Shown piece by piece: positions 1 to 5,330 of a stretch of DNA of 6,590 bases (positions within the stretch are counted from its first letter, which is position 1; every line of letters begins with the position of its first letter). Where the stretch lies: NCBI GenBank assembly GCA_001829505.1, contig MIBK01000173.1:24950-31539 (forward strand), read 5' to 3'. Source of the DNA: Spirochaetes bacterium RBG_16_67_19 (lineage in GTDB: Bacteria; Spirochaetota; Spirochaetia; SZUA-6; DRHE01). Below the pieces are notes generated by a model. That model saw nothing but the letters and a program-made list of their open reading frames with translations, ran no database searches and was not told where the DNA came from. A program made the translations under genes and the position numbers.

Positions 1-1
1 G

Positions 2-538
2 CACATCTGCGCCAAGCTAATCCGCCGCCACCCCCACGTGTTCGGCGGCCCCCGCAAGGACACTCCCGGCGAAGTGATCGAGCAGTGGAACCACATCAAG
101 GAGAACGTGGAAGGCAAGAAGACCAGGCACTCCGCCCTGGAGCGTGTGCCCCGCACCCTCCCCCCGCTGGAGCGGGCCTACGAGATCCAGCAGAAGGTGG
201 CCAAGGTGGGCTTCGACTGGGCCGAAGCCGGCCCGGTATGGGATAAGATGCAGGAGGAGCTGGGCGAGCTGCGGGAGGCCCACGAACAAAAGAACCCCCT
301 GCGGGTGGAGTCCGAGTTGGGCGACCTGCTCTTCACCGCGGTGAACCTGGGTCGCCTGCTGGGCGTGGATCCCACCCTGGCCCTGAACGGCACCAACCAG
401 AAGTTCATCGCCCGCTTCCAGGAGCTGGAGGCGCGGCTGCAGTCCATGGGCCTGAAACCTCAGGAGGCGGGGCTGGAGCGCATGGACGCCATCTGGAACC
501 AGATCAAGGCTCAGGACGGAAAGTCCAGCTCGAAGTAG
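2..538 (+). CDS. mazG: MazG, nucleoside triphosphate pyrophosphohydrolase (5'-truncated by window edge)
   Basis: MazG hydrolyses (d)NTPs to the monophosphate and pyrophosphate in the cytoplasm, cleaning the nucleotide pool and, in E. coli, affecting ppGpp-linked stress signalling. The visible 178 residues are open to the window edge and begin at a motif seen about a third of the way into the E. coli protein (HxxxKLIRRHPHVF-like). Roughly 85-90 N-terminal residues, with most of the first MazG domain, therefore lie upstream. The linker HSALERVPRTLPPLERA and the VGFDW segment are MazG hallmarks. The catalytic second domain keeps the Mg-binding signature EExxE...ExxD: EELGE at positions 254-268 and ELGD at 314-325. 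The following NxKFxxRF segment is also typical. The stop is TAG at 536-538. The last nine codons overlap the 3' end of the convergent radical SAM gene. Nothing suggests loss of function. The family call is firm; the true start and promoter are not visible. Confidence 0.95.
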   Translation, partial: HICAKLIRRHPHVFGGPRKDTPGEVIEQWNHIKENVEGKKTRHSALERVPRTLPPLERAYEIQQKVAKVGFDWAEAGPVWDKMQEELGELREAHEQKNPLRVESELGDLLFTAVNLGRLLGVDPTLALNGTNQKFIARFQELEARLQSMGLKPQEAGLERMDAIWNQIKAQDGKSSSK

Positions 539-3084
539 GATACGGGGCCGCCTTCGGAGCCCCCGCCGCCGTCCACGACGGGCTTCGCGCCGCTGAAGGC
601 GGGCTTCGCCCAGCATTTCTCCCGCCTCACGGCGAGCCCGCTCGCCAGCGGGTTCGCGCAGCCGGCGCTCTCCAACAGCTTCAGGATATTGGACGGCCTG
701 GCGGACGCCGGCACCCGTACGCGCAGCCGCTCCGCGGTGGCCTCCAGGACGGTCCAGCCGACCCCGCCCAAGCCGTCCGCGCCCAGGTTTTTCAGCAGAC
801 CCGCGCCCTCGTCCAGGATCCTGTAGTCGGCCCCCCAGTACATCGCCATGGGAGAAGGCTTCCGCATCTGCGGTCTCAGCGCTGGCAGCGCCTTGACCTC
901 CGCGCAGCGCAAGCCCGGCGGCAGGGCGCCATCCAGCCGTTTCCGGAAGGCCCCGGCATCGTCGAAGTCCAGCAGGGTGATCGCGGCCACCTCCTCCTCG
1001 GACTCCACGCCCAGCGGCAGGGGATGGGCAAACTCCAGGCGCGGCTTGGGGTTGAAGCCCTGGCTGAAGGCCGGCTCGTAGCCGGCCCGCAGGAAGGCCC
1101 GCTCCAGCACGCCCAGGACGTCCAGGTGGCCCAGGAAGGCCGCCGGACCGAACTTGCGGAAGCTGAACAGCACGCGGCGCGGTGCTTCCGCCGCAGGCGA
1201 AGCGGCCGCCGGCGCGGGACGTGCGGCGGGCATCGGGTCGGCCTCCAGCTCGCCTTCCGGCAGGGGACCCACCGCGGCGCGCGGCTGGCTATCCCCGCCG
1301 CAGACCCCGCAGGGCTGCATACAAGAGGCCGTGCAGGGCCCGGTCTGCTCCCCGGCCAGGGAGCGACGGTACTCCTTCTGCAAGAAGGCCTTGCTCACCC
1401 CCAGGCGAACCCCATCCCAGGGCAGGGACGACTCCGGGTCGCGGGGGCGGCAGGTCTCGGCCTCCACGTCCCAGCCGGCCTCGCCCAGCACCTGCCGCCA
1501 GAGGTCCCGGCGGACCAGGTCCTCCCAGGAGTCGAAGCGCGCCCCCAGGCGGAAGGCCCGCCAGACCAGGTCCCCCACCCGCTCATCCCCGCGGCTGATC
1601 AGGCCCTCCAGCAGGGACAGGAAGGGGGCGTGGTAGCGCACCTTCACCCCTTTTCCGGCCAGCTCGCGCTTGGCCGGCATGATGCGCTCCACGGCCTGCG
1701 CCTCGGTGAGCTGCCCGGCCCACTGGAAGGCCGTGTGCGGCTTGGGGATGAAGGTGCCGATGTTGGCGGCCAGCTCCATCCGCGAGCGCCGGCGGACCTC
1801 CAGCAGGAAGTCCACGATCGCCGGGGTCTCTTCCTCCCCGCCGGCCACGGGCAGGCCGACCATGAAGTAGAACTTGGCGGCCCGCCAGCCGCGGGCGCGG
1901 GCCTCTTCCATGATCTGCAGGGTCCGCTCCAGCGGGGCCAGCTTGTTGAGCCCGCGCTGCCAATCCTCCACCGGGGTCTCCACGGCGAAGGTCAGCCCGC
2001 TCTTGCGCACCGCGGAGATTTCCGAAAGAAGCTCCAGGCCCAGGGAATCGATGCGCAGGGACGGCAGGGCGAAGGACACGTGCCGGCGGCGGTGCCGGCG
2101 GGTCAGCCCCCGCACCAGCCCGGCGATGCCCGGGTAGTCCCCGGAGGACAGGGAGGCCAGGGTGAGCTCCCGGTAGCCGCAGCCCAGCACCAGCTCGTCC
2201 ACCTCCCGGGCGATGAGGGCCGGCTCCTTCAGGCGGAACGGGCGGTAGAAATTGCCGGCGTGGCAGAAGCGGCAGCCGTTGGGGCAGCCGCGCATGATCT
2301 CCACCACTCCGTGGTCCTGGACCGTGCGCAAGGAGGGCACCGGGAAGGGCGCCTGGAAGACCGCCGGCGCGGCCTCAGGGGCCCGGCCGGACGCAGAACC
2401 GGAGGCGAGCCCCCCGAGCTCCCCGAAGCCGGTCCAGGCCACGCGGCGGGCCGGGGCGCCTTTCGCGGCGCTCCACACGTAGGGCTCGGCCTGGAGCTGC
2501 TCCGCCAGATCCGAGCGGGAGGCTCCCCGGCGCTTCAGCCCGGCCAGCCTCTCGAACAGGGCGAGGGCCTCTCCTTCGATCTCCCCAATGAAGACCCCGT
2601 CCACGAACGGGCCGAAGGGCGCCGGATTGGTGACAGCCGGGCCGCCGGCCACCACCAGGGGCTGGCCCTCCCCGCGCTCGGAGCGGCGCGGAGCCACCCC
2701 CCCCAGATCCAGGATGTTCAAAAGATTTGTGAAGGTGAGCTCGTAGCCCACGGAGAAGCCCACGATGTCGAAGCAGTGCAGGGGGCTGCCCGTTTCCAGC
2801 GAGGCCAGCGGCCGCCCACGCGCCCGCAGCCCGGCCTCGAAATCGGCGGCGGGGGCGAAGACCCGCTCGCAGGACACCCCGGGCAGGGAATTGAGCAGGC
2901 GGTGGATCAGATGCACCGCCAGGTTGGACATGCCGATCTCGTAGAGATCGGGGTAGGAGATGACCACGCGCAGCAGGCCCGACCCCTCGCGGACCAGCGA
3001 CCCGTACTCTCCGCCGACATAACGGCCCGGCTTCTCCACTCCGGAGAGCAGGCTCCGCAACTCCCTGTCCAACGCGGCTACCAT
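511..3084 (-). CDS. TIGR03960-type radical SAM protein fused to a TIGR03936/DUF2344 radical-SAM-linked domain
   Basis: This is an 857-residue cytoplasmic iron-sulfur protein; the substrate is unknown for the family. Residues about 15-200 form the N-terminal domain annotated as B12-binding-like in this family (VEKPGRY at 16-22, YPDLYEIGMS at 44-53, VAGGPAVTNP at 145-154). No DxHxxG cobalamin motif is visible there. The radical SAM core follows, with CxxxCxxC at Cys267, Cys271 and Cys274 (RGCPNGCRFC), which would bind a 4Fe-4S cluster and S-adenosylmethionine. A second cysteine group (Cys584, 588, 592, 595) sits after the core and may bind a metal. A Pro/Ala-rich linker (about 606-635) leads to the DUF2344 domain (about 636-840, with FRKFGPAAFLGHLD and SQGFNPKPRLEF). 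In many bacteria these two parts are adjacent separate genes; here they are one chain. ATG at 3084 is the longest start, because an in-frame TGA lies three codons upstream, but it has no well-placed ribosome site. TTG at codon 5 is an alternative. The gene diverges from recD2 and overlaps mazG tail to tail. Confidence 0.9.
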   Translation of the reverse strand: MVAALDRELRSLLSGVEKPGRYVGGEYGSLVREGSGLLRVVISYPDLYEIGMSNLAVHLIHRLLNSLPGVSCERVFAPAADFEAGLRARGRPLASLETGSPLHCFDIVGFSVGYELTFTNLLNILDLGGVAPRRSERGEGQPLVVAGGPAVTNPAPFGPFVDGVFIGEIEGEALALFERLAGLKRRGASRSDLAEQLQAEPYVWSAAKGAPARRVAWTGFGELGGLASGSASGRAPEAAPAVFQAPFPVPSLRTVQDHGVVEIMRGCPNGCRFCHAGNFYRPFRLKEPALIAREVDELVLGCGYRELTLASLSSGDYPGIAGLVRGLTRRHRRRHVSFALPSLRIDSLGLELLSEISAVRKSGLTFAVETPVEDWQRGLNKLAPLERTLQIMEEARARGWRAAKFYFMVGLPVAGGEEETPAIVDFLLEVRRRSRMELAANIGTFIPKPHTAFQWAGQLTEAQAVERIMPAKRELAGKGVKVRYHAPFLSLLEGLISRGDERVGDLVWRAFRLGARFDSWEDLVRRDLWRQVLGEAGWDVEAETCRPRDPESSLPWDGVRLGVSKAFLQKEYRRSLAGEQTGPCTASCMQPCGVCGGDSQPRAAVGPLPEGELEADPMPAARPAPAAASPAAEAPRRVLFSFRKFGPAAFLGHLDVLGVLERAFLRAGYEPAFSQGFNPKPRLEFAHPLPLGVESEEEVAAITLLDFDDAGAFRKRLDGALPPGLRCAEVKALPALRPQMRKPSPMAMYWGADYRILDEGAGLLKNLGADGLGGVGWTVLEATAERLRVRVPASARPSNILKLLESAGCANPLASGLAVRREKCWAKPAFSGAKPVVDGGGGSEGGPVSYFELDFPS

Positions 3085-3108
3085 ACCCGCTCATAGCCGG
3101 CGCGTAAA
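3080..3108 (-). promoter_or_regulatory. possible promoter of the radical SAM gene, overlapping its start codon
   Basis: On the minus strand, TTTACG (3108-3103) and TATGGT (3085-3080) are separated by 17 bp, the ideal sigma-70 spacing, with 4-5 and 4 of 6 consensus matches. The -10 box overlaps the annotated ATG. A start of transcription about 7 nt downstream would fall beside the in-frame TTG of codon 5 (3072-3070), giving a leaderless message. The match is weak in a GC-rich context. A distal copy of the -35 (TTGACG, 3148-3143) lies in the neighbouring repeat unit without a visible -10. Confidence 0.28.
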
Positions 3109-3170
3109 GGCCTCCTCGCAACGCGGCGGCTCGCAGCCGGCGCGTCAAGGCCCCCGCGCAGCGCGTCGGG
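3091..3170. repeat. imperfect 40-bp tandem duplication in the divergent intergenic region
   Basis: Two adjacent 40-bp units (3091-3130 and 3131-3170) match at 32 of 40 positions without gaps. The best conserved core is AGCCGGCGCGT[A/C]AAGGCC, which contains the palindrome GCCGGC. Because 40 is not a multiple of three, and neither strand has a plausible gene here, the repeat is not a coding duplication. The proximal unit contains a perfect Shine-Dalgarno-like GAGGAGG on the minus strand (3117-3111), but no start codon lies at a useful distance. The pair could be duplicated operator sites for one of the divergent genes, or simply slippage-derived spacer DNA. Confidence 0.75.
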
Positions 3171-3183
3171 ACGGCATCGGCCC

Positions 3184-3213
3184 TTGATCGCCCCCGTCGC
3201 GCCTTCCTATACT
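3184..3213 (+). promoter_or_regulatory. sigma-70-like promoter of recD2, predicted leaderless
   Basis: TTGATC (3184-3189, four of six bases of the -35 consensus) and TATACT (3208-3213, five of six bases of the -10 consensus) are separated by 18 bp. The TATACT stands out as one of very few A/T-rich spots in this GC-rich window. Transcription about 6-8 nt past the -10 would begin at 3219-3221, which is the GTG start codon itself. No Shine-Dalgarno sequence precedes that GTG, which fits a leaderless mRNA. Confidence 0.65.
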
Positions 3214-3218
3214 CAAGC

Positions 3219-5327
3219 GTGGAGCTGGAAGGCACCCTGGAAACCCTCACCTACCGCAACGAGCAGACCGGCTACAGCGTGGCCCGCCTGCAGGTGCCCG
3301 GCCAGAGCGGACAGGTCACCGTGGTCGGCACGCTGCACGACCCGGTCGTGGGGCAGACCCTGCAGCTCACCGGGGATTGGCAGAACCACCCGCGCTACGG
3401 CCGGCAGTTCCACATCGAGGCCAGCCGCTCCGTTTCCCCGGCCACCGCCGAAGGCATCGAGCGCTACCTGGGCTCGGGGATGGTCAAGGGCATCGGTCCG
3501 GAGCTGGCCCGGCGCATCGTGGCCCGCTTCGGCACCGACTCCCTGCGGGTGCTCGACGAGGAGCCCAAGCTGCTGTCGGCGGTGCCCGGGATCGGCCCCT
3601 CGCGCCTGGCGGCCCTGGGTGAGGCCTGGAAAGCCCAGCGCGGGCTGCGCGAGGTGATGCTGTTCCTGCAGTCCCACGACATCGGCACGGCCAACGCCTG
3701 GCGGATCTACCGCCGGTACGGGGCCAAGTCCATCGAGCGCATCCGCGAGAATCCCTACCGCCTGGCCGAGGAGGTCTACGGCATCGGCTTCCGCACCGCC
3801 GACCGGGTGGCCGCCAGCCTGGGCCTGGCCCGCGACGCCCCCGCGCGCCTGCAGGCCGGGCTGCTGTTCGCGCTGGGCGGGGCCGAAGGGCACACCTGCC
3901 TGCCCACGGACGAGTTGGCCCGCCGGGCCGCCGTGCTGCTGGAGCTGCCGGAAGAGCGCCTGGCGGAAGGCCTTCGAGAGCTGGCGGCCGCCGGAAGGGT
4001 CGTCCTGGAAGGGGCTTGCGTGTACCTGCCGGCTCTGCACGCCGCCGAAGCCGGGATCGCCCTGCTTCTGCACCGCCTGGCCGCCGCGCCGCGCACCGCC
4101 CTCGCCGCCGAGCCGGAAAAGGACATCGCCCGCGCCCAAGGCAACCTGGATTTGACCTTGGACCCGCCGCAGGCGGAGGCCCTGGCCGCGGCCCTGCGCG
4201 AGAAGGTGCTGATCCTTACCGGCGGGCCCGGCACAGGCAAGACCACGATCCTGCGCACCCTGGTGGCGGCCCTTTCCGGCCGCCGCGTGCTGCTGGCCGC
4301 TCCCACGGGGCGGGCGGCCAAGCGCCTGGAGGAATCCAGCGGGCGGGAGGCGAAGACCATTCACCGGCTGCTGGAATTCGACTGGCGAACGGGGGGCTTT
4401 CGCAAGGGGCCGGCCGAGCCCCTGGGCTGCGACCTGCTGATCGTGGACGAGGCCTCCATGGTCGACACGGTGCTGATGTACCAGCTCCTGCGCGCGCTGC
4501 CCCCCGCCGCCGGGTTGCTGCTGGTCGGCGACGCGGATCAGCTCCCCTCCGTCGGGCCGGGCAACGTGCTGCGGGACCTGATCGCCTCCGGCAGGCTGCC
4601 CGTCCGGGAGCTGACTCACATCTACCGCCAGGCCGCGGCCAGCCTCATCGTCACCAACGCCCACCGCATCCGCGCGGGCCGGATGCCGGAAGGCGACGGG
4701 GAGGACTTCTACTTCATCGAGCAGGATTCGCCGGCCAAGGCCGCCGAGATCATCCTGCAGCTGGTCACCGAGCGCATCCCCCGCCGCTTCGGCCTGGACC
4801 CGCGCGCGGACATCCAGGTGCTCTCGCCCATGCACAAGGGCGAGGTCGGGGTGCAGAACCTGAACCGCCTGCTGCAGGGCGCGCTGAACCCGGGCGCCGA
4901 AGGCCTGCAGCGGGGCCCCTGGCGGTTGTCCACCGGCGACAGGGTGCTGCAGCTGCGCAATGACTACGAAAAGGAGGTCTTCAACGGCGACATCGGCCGC
5001 ATCAGCCACCTGGACGCGGGACAGGCGGTGATCGAGTTCGACGGCCGGCCGGTGCGCTATGAGCTGGAAGAGCTGGACGAGATCGCCCTGGCCTACGCCG
5101 TGTCCGTCCACAAGTCCCAGGGAGGCGAGTTCCCCGCGGTGGTGCTTCCGGTCATGACCCAGCACTATGTGCTGCTGCAGCGCAACCTCCTGTACACGGC
5201 GGTCACGCGCGGCCGCAGGCTGGTGGTCCTGGTGGGCACGCGACGGGCACTGCACATCGCCCTGTCCAAGGCCGGGGCCGGCTCCCGCTTCACGGGGCTG
5301 GCCCGGCGGCTGAAGGAGCAGGTGTAG
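3219..5327 (+). CDS. recD2: RecD2-family ATP-dependent 5'-3' DNA helicase
   Basis: RecD2 is a superfamily 1B helicase that unwinds DNA 5' to 3' and acts in DNA repair and replication-fork maintenance, usually without RecB or RecC. The 702 residues match the usual length. The N-terminal OB-like part (ELEGTLETLTYRNEQTGYSV, 2-20) is followed by helix-hairpin-helix repeats around GIGPELA (91-97), VPGIGPSRLAAL (122-133) and VYGIGFRTADRVA (186-198). Helicase motifs appear in order: Walker A GGPGTGKT (335-342), motif Ia APTGRAAKRL (361-370), Walker B IVDEAS (408-413), motif III GDADQLPSVGPGN (437-449), motif IV YRQ (469-471), motif V SVHKSQGGEF (629-638) and motif VI YTAVTRGRR (659-667). All expected catalytic residues are present. 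The GTG start at 3219 gives the N-terminus typical of the family and lies directly after a promoter; there is no Shine-Dalgarno site. The following GH1 gene starts three bases past the TAG stop, suggesting co-transcription. Confidence 0.96.
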   Translation: MELEGTLETLTYRNEQTGYSVARLQVPGQSGQVTVVGTLHDPVVGQTLQLTGDWQNHPRYGRQFHIEASRSVSPATAEGIERYLGSGMVKGIGPELARRIVARFGTDSLRVLDEEPKLLSAVPGIGPSRLAALGEAWKAQRGLREVMLFLQSHDIGTANAWRIYRRYGAKSIERIRENPYRLAEEVYGIGFRTADRVAASLGLARDAPARLQAGLLFALGGAEGHTCLPTDELARRAAVLLELPEERLAEGLRELAAAGRVVLEGACVYLPALHAAEAGIALLLHRLAAAPRTALAAEPEKDIARAQGNLDLTLDPPQAEALAAALREKVLILTGGPGTGKTTILRTLVAALSGRRVLLAAPTGRAAKRLEESSGREAKTIHRLLEFDWRTGGFRKGPAEPLGCDLLIVDEASMVDTVLMYQLLRALPPAAGLLLVGDADQLPSVGPGNVLRDLIASGRLPVRELTHIYRQAAASLIVTNAHRIRAGRMPEGDGEDFYFIEQDSPAKAAEIILQLVTERIPRRFGLDPRADIQVLSPMHKGEVGVQNLNRLLQGALNPGAEGLQRGPWRLSTGDRVLQLRNDYEKEVFNGDIGRISHLDAGQAVIEFDGRPVRYELEELDEIALAYAVSVHKSQGGEFPAVVLPVMTQHYVLLQRNLLYTAVTRGRRLVVLVGTRRALHIALSKAGAGSRFTGLARRLKEQV
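5313..5318 (+). promoter_or_regulatory. ribosome binding site for the GH1-like gene
   Basis: AAGGAG lies inside the last codons of recD2, 12 nt before the GTG at 5331. The spacing is somewhat long but usable. With the 3-base gap after the recD2 stop, it supports GTG 5331 as the start and translation from a shared message. Confidence 0.5.
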
Positions 5328-5330
5328 CCC

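Noticed and set aside
544..611. Small stems near the mazG/radical SAM junction (GGGGC/GCCCC at 544-563 and GGGC-TTC-GCCC at 601-611) as terminators
   Set aside because: The stems are only 4-5 bp with no U-tract, lie within coding sequence of the radical SAM gene, and are expected by chance in such GC-rich DNA.
1024..3096. Long plus-strand open frame opposite the radical SAM gene
   Set aside because: It has a repetitive Gly/Ala/Arg/His composition without motifs, while the minus strand encodes an unmistakable radical SAM protein.
3171..3202. A third, degraded copy of the 40-bp repeat next to the recD2 promoter
   Set aside because: Only 18 of 32 positions match without gaps, which is too close to what GC-rich composition would give by chance.
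3205..3210. TATAGG on the minus strand as a -10 box for the radical SAM gene
   Set aside because: It is the reverse complement of part of the recD2 -10 region, matches only four of six bases and has no -35 partner at a normal distance.
2375..3250. Minus-strand frame starting upstream of the radical SAM gene, including an ATG at 3094 nearer the GAGGAGG
   Set aside because: It runs in a different frame through the radical SAM coding region with no recognisable domain, and the GAGGAGG is 16 nt from that ATG.
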